Of a stretch of DNA of 64,000 nucleotides, positions 36,555 through 45,697 are shown in pieces. The stretch covers positions 744,001 through 808,000 of the forward strand of contig NZ_JAAZUH010000002.1 of assembly GCF_013185915.1 (NCBI RefSeq), in the 5' to 3' direction. This DNA is from Stenotrophomonas bentonitica. Its GTDB lineage: Bacteria; Pseudomonadota; Gammaproteobacteria; Xanthomonadales; Xanthomonadaceae. The notes below the pieces were generated by a model that worked only from the letters and a program-made list of their open reading frames with translations, was not told where the DNA came from and made no database searches. The translations under genes were made by a program, and so were the position numbers. Position 1 is the first letter of the stretch; every line of letters begins with the position of its first letter.

Positions 36555-37964
36555 GTGTCGGTAGCTCTGGTCTGGTTTCGCCGCGATCTGCGCCTTCAGG
36601 ACAACCCTGCGCTGCAGGCCGCGCTCGAGGCCGGGCACACGCCGGTACCGGTGTACATCCATGCACCGCAGGAAGAGGGCGACTGGGCACCCGGCGCAGC
36701 CTCCGACACCTGGTTGCACCGTTCGCTGGCGGCGCTGGATGCCGACCTGCGCGCTCGCGGCTCGTCGCTGGTACTGCGCCAGGGCGACAGCGACGCCGAG
36801 CTTCAGGAGCTGATCGCCGAGACCGGCGCAGTGGCCGTTTACTGGAACCGCAAGTACGAACCGGCCACCCAGCCGCGCGATGCGCGGATCAAGCGTGAGC
36901 TGCGCGAACAGGGCATCGAAGCAGAGAGCCACAACGGCAGCCTGATGTTCGAGCCCTGGGACATCGCCACCCTGCAGGGCGGCCCCTACAAGGTGTTCAC
37001 CCCGTTCTGGCGCAATGCGTTGACCCGCATGAACCTGCCCGCACCGTTGCCGGTGCCGGAGCGCCTGCCGTCGCACAAGGCCACGGGCGTAAGTCTTGAC
37101 ACGTTGCAGCTGACCCCCACGCTCGACTGGGACCGGCAGTTCTGGGAGCACTGGCAGCCGGGTGAGGCAGGCGCCGACGAAGCGCTGACGGTGTTCATCG
37201 ACGGCGCACTGAACGGCTACCGCCAGCAGCGCGACCTGCCGGATCGGGTGGGGACCTCGCTGTTGTCCCCGCACCTGCATTTCGGCGAAATTTCTCCGTG
37301 GCAGATCGTGCGTCGGCTGGAGAAAGAGCGCAGCGCCAGCCGCGATGCCGACATCGACGGCTACATCCGCGAACTGGGCTGGCGCGAATTCTCCTACCAC
37401 CTGATGCACCACTTCCCGCAGACACCGGAACAGAACCTCAATCCACGTTTCGCGTCCTTCAAATGGGCCGCGCCGAACGCAAGCCAGCTGCAGGCGTGGC
37501 AACAGGGCCGTACCGGCATACCGATCGTCGACGCCGGCCTGCGCGAACTGTGGGCCACCGGCTACATGCACAACCGCGTGCGCATGATCGTGGCCAGTTT
37601 CCTGTGCAAGCACATGCGCCAGCACTGGCTGCACGGCGCGCGCTGGTTCTGGGACACGCTGGTGGACGCCGACCTGGCCAACAACACCATGGGCTGGCAG
37701 TGGGTGGCCGGAACCGGGGCAGATGCGGCACCGTACTTCCGCATCTTCAATCCGGTCACGCAGTCGCAGAAGTTCGATCCGCATGCGCGCTACATCACGC
37801 GCTGGGTGCCTGAACTGGCGGCGTTGCCGGTCAAGGCGCGCTTCGCACCGTGGCAGTCGCAGGCCCTGCTGGCCGAGCTCGCGCCGTCCTATCCCGCCGT
37901 GCCGCTGGTGGATCTGGCAGCCGGGCGGGAAGCTGCATTGGCCGCATATCGGCACACGGGCTAG
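36555..37964 (+). CDS. phrB: Deoxyribodipyrimidine photo-lyase
   Basis: A 469-residue FAD-containing DNA repair enzyme that splits cyclobutane pyrimidine dimers using light. The N-terminal antenna domain starts VALVWFRRDLRLQDNPAL. FAD-domain blocks are TSLLSPHLHFGEISP, ELGWREFSYHLMHHF, GIPIVDAGLRELWATGYMHN and WQWVAGTGADAAPYFRIFNP. The start is GTG at 36555. About 200 bp upstream contain no recognised gene. Confidence 0.96.
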   Translation: MSVALVWFRRDLRLQDNPALQAALEAGHTPVPVYIHAPQEEGDWAPGAASDTWLHRSLAALDADLRARGSSLVLRQGDSDAELQELIAETGAVAVYWNRKYEPATQPRDARIKRELREQGIEAESHNGSLMFEPWDIATLQGGPYKVFTPFWRNALTRMNLPAPLPVPERLPSHKATGVSLDTLQLTPTLDWDRQFWEHWQPGEAGADEALTVFIDGALNGYRQQRDLPDRVGTSLLSPHLHFGEISPWQIVRRLEKERSASRDADIDGYIRELGWREFSYHLMHHFPQTPEQNLNPRFASFKWAAPNASQLQAWQQGRTGIPIVDAGLRELWATGYMHNRVRMIVASFLCKHMRQHWLHGARWFWDTLVDADLANNTMGWQWVAGTGADAAPYFRIFNPVTQSQKFDPHARYITRWVPELAALPVKARFAPWQSQALLAELAPSYPAVPLVDLAAGREAALAAYRHTG

Positions 37965-38082
37965 AGCCAGCTACCTGAATGGAATGCCGAATACCTGCGT
38001 GTTCATCATGCAGGCATCGCATTTCCCTGTTTATCCTTCTGGCCATTCACACGCCGCACGGCCGTCACTCGAGGAGAACACC

Positions 38083-38778
38083 ATGATCCGATCCGCACCC
38101 CGCAACGTGGCCCTGGCCCTGATGACTGCCGCCGCCCTGTCGGCCTGCGCCACCGGTGGCACCTACGTGCAGAGCGACCAGTACGGCAACCCGACCGAGC
38201 AGCAGAGCCGCACCGGCCGCAATGCGCTGATTGGTACCGCCATCGGCGTGGCCGCCGGCCTGCTGACCGGCGACAGCGCCACCGAACGCCGCCAGCACGC
38301 CATGGTGGGCGCGGGCATCGGCGCACTGGCCGGTGCCGGCGTGGGCGCTTACCAGAACAAGCAGGAGCGCCAGCTGCGCGAGCGTACCGCCAACACCGGC
38401 ATCGACGTGCAGCGCCAGGGCGACAACATCGTGCTGAACCTGCCGGACGGCGTGACCTTCGACTTCGGCAAGTCCGCGTTGAAGCCGCAGTTCTACCCGG
38501 CGCTCAATGGCGTGGCCTCCACGCTCAACGAGTACAACCAGACCATGATCGAAGTAGTCGGTCACACCGACAGCATCGGCAGCGACGCGGTCAACAACAA
38601 GCTCTCCAAGGAGCGTGCCGATTCGGTGGCCGCGTACCTGAGCGGCCAGGGTGTGCAGAGCGTGCGCATGGAAACCCTGGGCGCAGGCAAGGCTTACCCG
38701 ATCGCCGACAACAGCACCGATGCCGGCCGCGCCAAGAATCGTCGCGTCGAAATTCGCGTGATCCCGCTGACGCAGTAA
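38083..38778 (+). CDS. OmpA-family lipoprotein, YiaD-like
   Basis: A 231-residue outer-membrane lipoprotein. Lipobox LSAC (Cys ~residue 22) is followed by two glycine-zipper segments (LIGTAIGVAAGLLTG and MVGAGIGALAGAGVGAY). A C-terminal OmpA domain has the peptidoglycan-binding block IEVVGHTDSIGSDAVNNKLS and RAKNRRVEIRV. It probably links the outer membrane to peptidoglycan. A strong ribosome site (GAGGAGA) precedes the ATG. Confidence 0.92.
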   Translation: MIRSAPRNVALALMTAAALSACATGGTYVQSDQYGNPTEQQSRTGRNALIGTAIGVAAGLLTGDSATERRQHAMVGAGIGALAGAGVGAYQNKQERQLRERTANTGIDVQRQGDNIVLNLPDGVTFDFGKSALKPQFYPALNGVASTLNEYNQTMIEVVGHTDSIGSDAVNNKLSKERADSVAAYLSGQGVQSVRMETLGAGKAYPIADNSTDAGRAKNRRVEIRVIPLTQ

Positions 38779-38828
38779 CAACGCACAGCGTTGTTACTGC
38801 GATACGTCGGTAACACCGGCGTATAGCG

Positions 38829-38856
38829 AAAATGCCGCCCCGACGGGCGGCATTTT
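38829..38856. terminator. Bidirectional intrinsic terminator
   Basis: Perfect 12-bp stem AAAATGCCGCCC / GGGCGGCATTTT with loop CGAC. It lies between the OmpA-type lipoprotein gene and the convergent smeRv, so it serves both. Confidence 0.9.
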
Positions 38857-38858
38857 CT

Positions 38859-38883
38859 GTAGAGCCGGGCTCTGCCCGGCTGC
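38859..38883 (+). repeat. SMAG-type palindrome
   Basis: GTAG followed by AGCCGGGC / GCCCGGCT around TCT. It is adjacent to the terminator and ends 9 nt before the smeRv stop. Confidence 0.85.
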
Positions 38884-38891
38884 CCCAACCA

Positions 38892-39914
38892 TCACTCCGC
38901 AGTAACCGTCTCCAGAATCCGCTTCCCGGTCTCCTGCAGCTCCGCTTCCGCTTCCTTCGCCTGCTGCTTGGCCAGCTTCGCTGCCGGGCACTGCGCCAGC
39001 ATGTAGTTCGCGTCGAAGTTCAGCTTTTCCACCAGGAAATCCACGAACGCGCGCACCTTCGGCGACACCAGCCGCCCACCGGCAAACACCGCGTTGAAGT
39101 CCACTTCCGGCCCGGTCCAACCCGCCAGCACGCGGCGCACCATGCCCGACTCGATGAACGGCTTGGCCATCACGTCACCGGTCAGCAGCAGCCCTTCGCC
39201 ACACACCAGTGCGCCGTTGAGCGCTGACGGATCATTGGCCACCAGCAGCGGATTGACCGGGAAATCGCGCAGGTCGCCGCCATTCTCGCCAAGCTGCCAG
39301 AAGAACCGGTTGTTGTTGAGGTTGCGCGCCTTGCGCATCGCCAGGATGCGGTGGAACTGCAGCTCGTCCGGATGCAGGGGCTCGCCGTAGCGTTCGATGT
39401 ACGCCGGGCTTGCGAATACCTGGGTGCGCAGGCTGCCCAGCTTGCGCGCCACCAGGTTCGAGTCCGGCAACGCACCCACGCGCAGCGCCAGGTCCGCTTC
39501 GCCTGCAATCAGGTCCAGCTTTTCGTTGCCCAGGTGCATGTCCAGCTGGATTTCCGGGTACTGCGCGTGGAACTGCCCCAGCAGCGGCGCGATCCAGGTG
39601 ATGCCGATGGAGTAGGGCACGGTGAAGCGCAGCCAGCCGCGCGGGCCGGACTGCAGCTGGTTGACCGCACCTTCGGCTTCTTCCAGCTCGCGCGCGATGC
39701 GCTGGCAGTGCTCGTGGTAGACCGAGCCGGCCTCGGTCAGGCCCAGTCGGCGCGTGGTCCGGTGCAGCAGCCGTGCACCCAGGCGGGTTTCCAGTTCCTG
39801 CACCTTGCGGCTGACGGTGGTCTTGGGCAGGCCGAGCGCGTTGGCAGCTGCGATGAAGCTGCCTTGCTCGACCACCTTGACGAAGATCAGCGTGTCGTTG
39901 AGATCGTGGGCCAT
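38892..39914 (-). CDS. smeRv: LysR-type regulator of the SmeVWX efflux operon
   Basis: A 340-residue LysR-family protein. The winged HTH is at ~residues 5-64 (FVKVVEQGSFIAAANALGLP, KTTVSRKVQELE) and the effector domain at ~90-300. It is divergent from smeU1-V-W-U2-X, the arrangement published for SmeRv in S. maltophilia, where SmeRv mutations lead to pump overexpression and resistance to quinolones and chloramphenicol. A glycine at residue 265 (VLAGW) is near the published hot-spot glycine as I recall it, so this copy looks wild-type there. The C-terminal ~45 residues are a Lys/Glu-rich helical tail longer than in most LysR proteins. Confidence 0.88.
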   Translation of the reverse strand: MAHDLNDTLIFVKVVEQGSFIAAANALGLPKTTVSRKVQELETRLGARLLHRTTRRLGLTEAGSVYHEHCQRIARELEEAEGAVNQLQSGPRGWLRFTVPYSIGITWIAPLLGQFHAQYPEIQLDMHLGNEKLDLIAGEADLALRVGALPDSNLVARKLGSLRTQVFASPAYIERYGEPLHPDELQFHRILAMRKARNLNNNRFFWQLGENGGDLRDFPVNPLLVANDPSALNGALVCGEGLLLTGDVMAKPFIESGMVRRVLAGWTGPEVDFNAVFAGGRLVSPKVRAFVDFLVEKLNFDANYMLAQCPAAKLAKQQAKEAEAELQETGKRILETVTAE

Positions 39915-39979
39915 GAGGAGGATCCGAATCGGGGTGGGTAGGGTGCCCGAAAGATTGTGCCGGGTACGGGACGATTATT

Positions 39980-40022
39980 CCCCTTAATTCGGACTAATCA
40001 AGGGGGAGTTCGAGGACTAATC
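39980..40022. promoter_or_regulatory. Candidate SmeRv binding region
   Basis: An inverted pair CCCCTT (39980-39985) and AAGGGG (40000-40005) surrounds the first of two direct repeats GGACTAATC (39991-39999 and 40014-40022, 23 bp apart). The block lies between smeRv and the efflux operon, where a LysR regulator should bind. No footprint is known to me. Confidence 0.5.
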
Positions 40023-40054
40023 TGGCGCCATTCCCGATTTGGAGGACGCCAACC

Positions 40055-40282
40055 ATGTGGTTGCAGAACATTCTTGGCCGCGTCATTGGCGGCCGTACCC
40101 CCTCGCTGGACCTGGCCCTCACCGTTGAGAAGCGCCCCTCGGCCTTCTCCGGCAAGGCTTTCCGCGAGTTCACCCCGCCCGCCAACCTGCAGCGCGGCGG
40201 CAGCCTGCGCCTGGGCGCCCGCAATGGCGGCCGACTGGGCCGAATTGGGATTATCCCGGCGACGGGAGTTAAAGTCCCATGA
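40055..40282 (+). CDS. Uncharacterised 75-residue protein leading the Sme efflux operon
   Basis: A short frame with a strong ribosome site (GGAGG, 9 nt before the ATG) and GC-rich third codon positions like its neighbours. It overlaps the smeU1 start by 4 nt (ATGA), so it is very likely translated and coupled. The protein is basic and Gly/Arg-rich (GGRLGRIGI near the end) with no signal peptide or membrane segment. I do not recognise a family. It could be a leader peptide that sets smeU1 expression or a functional small protein. Confidence 0.6.
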   Translation: MWLQNILGRVIGGRTPSLDLALTVEKRPSAFSGKAFREFTPPANLQRGGSLRLGARNGGRLGRIGIIPATGVKVP

Positions 40283-41052
40283 GTGGGACGCTGGCCCCCG
40301 AGGTTCTGGTGCTGGGCGGCACCGGCAGCGTCGGGCAGGGCATCGTGGCCGCGCTGCTGGAGGCCGGCAGCCCGGTCCTGGTGGTCGGCCGCGACCCGGG
40401 CCGGCTTGCCGCACTGCGCGAGCAGTTCGCCGACGAACCTGGCCTGGAAACCCTGCTCGGGTCGCTCGGCGATGACGGCTCCGCGCGCAGCGTGGCCGAA
40501 CGCGTCGCGCAGCGCCGCCGCCCGCTGGCCGCCGTGGTCGACGCGATGGGCGGCCCTTACAACCGCGGCCGGGTCACCGACCGCAACGGCGACGCCCTGC
40601 TGCAGGCGCTGCAGGCCGACGTGATGCCGCATGTGCATGCCGGCCGCCACCTGCTGCCACTGCTGCAGGGCGGCCCGCACGCGCGCCGCTACGTCGTGAT
40701 CGGTGGACCGGCCGGCTACAAGGCGTGGGCCGGGCACGGCGAAACCTCGATCACCATGTCGGCCACTCGCATGTATGCGCAGGTGCTGCACCAGGAAGCG
40801 CAGGCACTGGGCGTGCGTGCGCAGATGCTGGAAGTGAACAACCCCGTCTGCACGCCCATCAACGCCGCGAACGCCTGCATCGAATGGCCGAGCGCGCTGC
40901 TGGTCGGGCGCCGGCTGGTGTCGCTGCTCGACAACTGCACCGACAACCGCCCCATCGTCCGCTGCGACACCCGCGATGCCGAACTTCCCCGCGGCCTGCT
41001 CAACCAGGAATGGCCGCCGGACCGCTCGCACAACATCGCAGGGACCGCTTGA
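40279..41052 (+). CDS. smeU1: SmeU1, SDR-like NAD(P)-binding protein
   Basis: A 257-residue Rossmann-fold protein with the N-terminal loop VLGGTGSVGQGIVAALL. It is the first named gene of the smeU1-V-W-U2-X operon. The usual SDR catalytic Tyr-x3-Lys is not visible; the matching region reads GETSITMSATRMYAQVL, so it may be an atypical SDR without classic oxidoreductase chemistry. Its role in the pump operon is not settled. The start is fixed by the 4-nt overlap with the small upstream gene. Confidence 0.85.
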   Translation: MSGTLAPEVLVLGGTGSVGQGIVAALLEAGSPVLVVGRDPGRLAALREQFADEPGLETLLGSLGDDGSARSVAERVAQRRRPLAAVVDAMGGPYNRGRVTDRNGDALLQALQADVMPHVHAGRHLLPLLQGGPHARRYVVIGGPAGYKAWAGHGETSITMSATRMYAQVLHQEAQALGVRAQMLEVNNPVCTPINAANACIEWPSALLVGRRLVSLLDNCTDNRPIVRCDTRDAELPRGLLNQEWPPDRSHNIAGTA

Positions 41053-41144
41053 CCTCTACCAAGGTTGAGGTCTCACGCTACGCCACCTCGTTGCACCGCC
41101 CTTCTGTTTTTCGCCTCACCCACTTTGCCGTAAGGATGCATCTC

Positions 41145-42359
41145 ATGACCTCCCACACTCCCACCTCCACCCGCATCACCCGACGGCTGGCCATGGCCGG
41201 CGTGTCGATCCTCGCCGCTGCGGTGCTGGCCGCCTGCAGTGGCGGCCACGCCGAAGAAGCCGGCGCGCCACCGCCGCCGCAGGTCAGTGCCGCGCCGGTG
41301 CTGGTCAAGCCGGTCAGCCAGTGGGACGACTTCAGCGGCCGCGTCGAAGCGGTGCAGAGCGTTGAACTGCGCCCGCGCGTGTCCGGCTACATCGACAAGG
41401 TCAACTATGTCGAAGGCGATGAAGTGAAGAAGGGCGACGTGCTGTTCACCATCGACGCACGCAGCTACCGCGCCGAACTGGACCGCGCCACCGCCGAACT
41501 GGCCCGCGCCCGTACCCAGGCCACGCTCAGCCGCAGCGAGGCCGAACGTGCACGCCGCCTCTCCGACCAGCAGGCGATCTCCACCGAAACCTGGGAACAG
41601 CGTCGTGCCACCGCCGACCAGGCGCAGGCGTCAGTCATGGCTGCGCAGGCTGCCGTGGACGCGGCCCGCTTGAACGTGGAGTTCACCCAGGTCCGCGCCC
41701 CCATCGACGGCCGTGCCGGCCGCGCGATGGTGACCGCCGGCAACCTGGTCACCGCCGGCGACAGTGCCAGTGTGCTGACCACGCTGGTCTCGCTGGACAA
41801 GGTGTTCGTGTACTTCGATGCCGACGAAGGCACCTTCCTGCGCTACGCCCAGATGGCCCGCAAGGGCGAACGCCCGAGCGAGCGCGACAGCGACCTGCCG
41901 GTCAAGGTCGGCCTGTCCGGTGAAGAGGGCTTCCCGCACGCGGGCAAGGTCGACTTCCTCGACAACCAGGTCACCCGCAGCACCGGCAGCATCCGCGTGC
42001 GGGCACTGCTGGACAACGCCGATCGCGTGTTCACGCCCGGCCTGTTCGCCCGCGTGCAGCTGCTCGGCAGCGGTGAGTTCCAGGCCATGCTGATCGACGA
42101 CAAGGCCGTGCTCACCGACCAGGACCGCAAGTACGTGTACGTGGTCGACAAGGAAGGCAAGGCGCAACGTCGTGACATCACCCTGGGCCGTACCGCCGAG
42201 GGCCTGCGCATCGTGCAGCAGGGCCTGAACGCAGGCGACCGCGTGATCATCGACGGCGTGCAGAAGGTCTTCATGCCCGGCATGCCGGTGCAGGCCAAGG
42301 CGGTTGCGATGCAGCCGACCCCGGCGGTCGTACCGGCACGTGCTACTGCGTTGAATTAA
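41145..42359 (+). CDS. smeV: SmeV, RND efflux membrane-fusion (adaptor) subunit
   Basis: A 404-residue periplasmic adaptor with a lipoprotein signal (lipobox LAAC). It has the lipoyl halves (VELRPRVSGYIDKVNYVEGD and VRAPIDGRAGRAMVTAGNLV), an alpha-hairpin between them (LARARTQATLSRSEAERARR) and a C-terminal barrel. It links SmeW to SmeX. AAGGA sits just before the ATG at 41145; a second ATG at 41136 is possible. Confidence 0.93.
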   Translation: MTSHTPTSTRITRRLAMAGVSILAAAVLAACSGGHAEEAGAPPPPQVSAAPVLVKPVSQWDDFSGRVEAVQSVELRPRVSGYIDKVNYVEGDEVKKGDVLFTIDARSYRAELDRATAELARARTQATLSRSEAERARRLSDQQAISTETWEQRRATADQAQASVMAAQAAVDAARLNVEFTQVRAPIDGRAGRAMVTAGNLVTAGDSASVLTTLVSLDKVFVYFDADEGTFLRYAQMARKGERPSERDSDLPVKVGLSGEEGFPHAGKVDFLDNQVTRSTGSIRVRALLDNADRVFTPGLFARVQLLGSGEFQAMLIDDKAVLTDQDRKYVYVVDKEGKAQRRDITLGRTAEGLRIVQQGLNAGDRVIIDGVQKVFMPGMPVQAKAVAMQPTPAVVPARATALN

Positions 42360-42363
42360 GGGC

Positions 42364-42411
42364 GGCCGGGCAGAGCCCGGCTCTACCCGCAGCCGGGCAT
42401 GGCCCGGCGTT
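42364..42411 (-). repeat. Two SMAG-type palindromes between smeV and smeW
   Basis: Inverted elements at ~42364-42386 (GCCGGGC AGA GCCCGGC then TCTAC) and ~42389-42411 (GCCGGGC AT GGCCCGGC then GTTAC). They lie inside the operon, where they may alter the ratio of adaptor to pump message. Confidence 0.75.
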
Positions 42412-42502
42412 ACCCGCCTCGTGCGCACCACCTCCGCTGTCGATTTCGACAGCGGCCGGGGTGCTGCACGCCGGCGTTGCTGAAAATACCAGGAATCCAC
42501 AC

Positions 42503-45500
42503 ATGGACTTTTCCCGTTTCTTCATCGACAGGCCGATTTTCGCGGCGGTGTTGTCGATCGTGATCTTCGCCGCCGGCCTGATCTCCATCCCGATCCTGCC
42601 GATCGGCGAGTACCCCGAAGTGGTGCCGCCGTCGGTGGTGGTGCGCACCGTGTATCCGGGTGCCAACCCGAAGGTGATCGCCGAAACCGTGGCCACCCCG
42701 CTGGAAGAGGCGATCAACGGCGTCGAGGGCATGATGTACCTCAAGTCGGTGGCCGGCTCGGACGGCGTGCTGCAGATGACCGTCACCTTCCGCCCGGGTA
42801 CCGACCCGGACGACGCGGCGGTGAAGGTGCAGAACCGCGTGGCCCAGGCGCAGGCGCGCCTGCCTGAAGACGTGCGCCGCCAGGGTGTGACCACCCAGAA
42901 GCAGTCGCCGACCTTCCTGATGGTGGTGCACCTGACCTCGCCGAACGGCAAGTACGACACCCTGTACCTGCGCAACTACGCCCGCCTGCACGTCAAGGAC
43001 GCGCTGGCGCGCATTCCCGGCGTGGGCGACGCGCAGATCTTCGGCGGCGGCGACTACGCCATGCGCGCCTGGCTCGACCCGGACAAGGTGGCCGCGCGCG
43101 GCCTGACCGCCAGCGACGTGGTCCGCGCCATGCGCGAGCAGAACGTGCAGGTCTCGGCCGGCCAGCTCGGCGCCGAACCGATGCCCAACAGCCAGTTCCT
43201 GACCCTGATCAATGCCCAGGGCCGCCTGCGCAGCGAGCAGGAGTTCGGCGACATCGTGCTCAAGGCCGGCACCGACGGTGAAGTGGTCCGCCTGTCCGAC
43301 GTGGCCCGGGTCGAACTGGGCGCCGGCGACTACACCCTGCGCTCGCAGCTGGATGGCAAGAACGCGGTCGGCATCGGCATCTTCCAGGCCCCCGGCGCCA
43401 ACGCGCTGGAGATCCGCGATGCGGTGATCGGCACCATGGACGAAATGCAGAAGACCTTCCCGGCCGACGTGAAGTACGAAGCGGTGTACGACACCACCAT
43501 CTTCGTGCGCGACTCGATCAAGGCCGTGGTTTCGACCCTGCTGGAAGCCATCGCGCTGGTGGTGCTGGTGGTGATCCTGTTCCTGCAGACCTGGCGCGCC
43601 TCGATCATTCCGCTGATCGCAGTGCCGGTGTCGATCGTGGGTACCTTCGCCGCGCTGTACGTGCTGGGCTTCTCGATCAATACGCTGAGCCTGTTCGGGC
43701 TGGTGCTGGCGATCGGCATCGTGGTCGACGACGCGATCGTGGTGGTGGAGAACGTCGAGCGCAACATCGAAGAAGGCCTGTCGCCGACCGCGGCCGCCCA
43801 CCAGGCCATGAAGGAAGTCTCCGGCCCGATCATCGCGATCGCGCTGGTGCTGTGTGCGGTTTTCGTGCCGATGGCCTTCCTGTCCGGCGTGACCGGTCAG
43901 TTCTACAAGCAGTTCGCCGTCACCATCGCCATTTCCACGGTGATCTCGGCGATCAACTCGCTGACCCTGTCGCCGGCCCTGGCCGCGCGCCTGCTCAAGC
44001 CGCATGACGCGGCCAAGGACGCGCCGACCCGGATCATCGACCGCCTGTTCGGCTGGATCTTCCGGCCGTTCAACCGCTTCTTCAAGTCCAGCTCGGAGAA
44101 GTACGAGCGCAGCGTCTCGAAGATCCTCGGTCGTCGCGGCGCGGTGTTCGTGGTGTACGCGGTGCTGCTGGTCGGTACCGGTTTCATCTTCAAGCTGGTG
44201 CCGCCGGGCTTCATTCCGACCCAGGATAAGCTGTACCTGATCGCCGGCGTGAAGCTGCCGGAAGGTTCCTCGATCGCGCGTACCGATGAAATGCTGCGCA
44301 AGGTCGCCAAGATCGCGCAGGAAACCGACGGCGTGGCCCACACCATTTCGTTCCCGGGCCTGAACGCGCTGCAGTTCACCAACACGCCCAACACCGGCGT
44401 GGCGTTCATCCCGCTCAAGCCGTTCAACGAGCGCAATGGCCGCACCGCTGCCGAGATCAATGCCGAGATCAACCAGAAGATCGCCGGGCTGCAGGAAGGC
44501 TTCGCCTTCGCGATGATGCCGCCGCCGATCCTGGGCCTGGGCAACGGCAACGGCTACCAGATGTTCATCGAAGACCGTGGCAACCTGGGCTATGGCGCAT
44601 TGCAGACGGCGGTGAGCCAGATGCAGGGCGCAGTGGCGCAGACCCCGGGCATGGCGTTCCCGATCACCAGCTACCAGGCCAACGTGCCGCAGCTGGACGC
44701 AGAAGTGGACCGGGTCAAGGCCAAGGCGCAGGGCGTGCAGCTCACCGAGCTGTTCGACACCCTGCAGACCTACCTGGGTTCGTCGTACGTCAATGACTTC
44801 AACGAGTTCGGTCGTACCTGGCAGGTCATCGCCCAGGCCGACGGCCAGTTCCGCAACAGCGTGGAAGACATCGGCAAGCTGCGTACCCGCAACGACCGTG
44901 GCGAAATGGTGCCGATCGGTTCGATGGTGACCGTGAAGGAAACCTACGGCCCGGACCCGGTGCTGCGCTTCAACGGGTACCCGGCCGCCGACCTGGCCGG
45001 TGAAGCCGACCCGCGCATGCTGTCCTCGGCCCAGGCCATGAGCAACCTGACCGAGATCGCCGCCAAGGTGCTGCCGGTGGGCATGACCACCGAATGGACC
45101 GACCTGAGCTACCAGCAGGCCACCCAGGGCAAGGCCGCCTTCATCGTGTTCCCGGTGGCGATCCTGCTGGCGTTCCTGGTGCTGGCCGCGCTGTACGAGA
45201 GCTGGTCGCTGCCGCTGGCGGTGATCCTGATCGTCCCGATGACGCTGCTGTCGGCCCTGTTCGGCGTATGGTTGACCGGCGGTGACAACAACGTGTTCGT
45301 GCAGGTCGGCCTGGTGGTGCTGATGGGCCTGGCGTGCAAGAACGCGATCCTGATCGTCGAATTCGCCCGCGAGCTTGAAATGGGCGGCAAGGGGATCGTG
45401 GAAGCCGCGCTGGAAGCCTGCCGCCTGCGACTGCGCCCGATCGTGATGACCTCGATCGCGTTCATCGCCGGCACCATCCCGCTGGTGCTGTCGCATGGCG

Positions 45501-45673
45501 CCGGTGCGGAAGTGCGCTCGGTGACCGGCATCACCGTGTTTGCCGGCATGCTCGGCGTGACCCTGTTCGGCCTGTTCCTGACCCCGGTGTTCTACGTGGC
45601 GCTGCGCAAGTTCGTCAGCCGCAACGGCGGCGGCAAGCTGGTCGCCCACGGCGACTCCACCCTCCATCACTGA
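42503..45673 (+). CDS. smeW: SmeW, RND multidrug efflux transporter
   Basis: A 1,056-residue inner-membrane proton-drug antiporter of the HAE1 family. It starts MDFSRFFIDRPIFAAVLSIV and has 12 membrane helices. The proton-relay Asp pair is in GIVVDDAIVVVENVERN (TM4), PTVTT-like porter regions are present, and the second half repeats the TM block (VGLVVLMGLACKNAILIVEFA). In S. maltophilia the pump exports chloramphenicol, quinolones and tetracyclines. The ATG at 42503 gives the usual N-terminal amphipathic helix. Confidence 0.95.
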   Translation: MDFSRFFIDRPIFAAVLSIVIFAAGLISIPILPIGEYPEVVPPSVVVRTVYPGANPKVIAETVATPLEEAINGVEGMMYLKSVAGSDGVLQMTVTFRPGTDPDDAAVKVQNRVAQAQARLPEDVRRQGVTTQKQSPTFLMVVHLTSPNGKYDTLYLRNYARLHVKDALARIPGVGDAQIFGGGDYAMRAWLDPDKVAARGLTASDVVRAMREQNVQVSAGQLGAEPMPNSQFLTLINAQGRLRSEQEFGDIVLKAGTDGEVVRLSDVARVELGAGDYTLRSQLDGKNAVGIGIFQAPGANALEIRDAVIGTMDEMQKTFPADVKYEAVYDTTIFVRDSIKAVVSTLLEAIALVVLVVILFLQTWRASIIPLIAVPVSIVGTFAALYVLGFSINTLSLFGLVLAIGIVVDDAIVVVENVERNIEEGLSPTAAAHQAMKEVSGPIIAIALVLCAVFVPMAFLSGVTGQFYKQFAVTIAISTVISAINSLTLSPALAARLLKPHDAAKDAPTRIIDRLFGWIFRPFNRFFKSSSEKYERSVSKILGRRGAVFVVYAVLLVGTGFIFKLVPPGFIPTQDKLYLIAGVKLPEGSSIARTDEMLRKVAKIAQETDGVAHTISFPGLNALQFTNTPNTGVAFIPLKPFNERNGRTAAEINAEINQKIAGLQEGFAFAMMPPPILGLGNGNGYQMFIEDRGNLGYGALQTAVSQMQGAVAQTPGMAFPITSYQANVPQLDAEVDRVKAKAQGVQLTELFDTLQTYLGSSYVNDFNEFGRTWQVIAQADGQFRNSVEDIGKLRTRNDRGEMVPIGSMVTVKETYGPDPVLRFNGYPAADLAGEADPRMLSSAQAMSNLTEIAAKVLPVGMTTEWTDLSYQQATQGKAAFIVFPVAILLAFLVLAALYESWSLPLAVILIVPMTLLSALFGVWLTGGDNNVFVQVGLVVLMGLACKNAILIVEFARELEMGGKGIVEAALEACRLRLRPIVMTSIAFIAGTIPLVLSHGAGAEVRSVTGITVFAGMLGVTLFGLFLTPVFYVALRKFVSRNGGGKLVAHGDSTLHH

Positions 45674-45697
45674 TCCCGATCCCCACGAGGACTTTCC

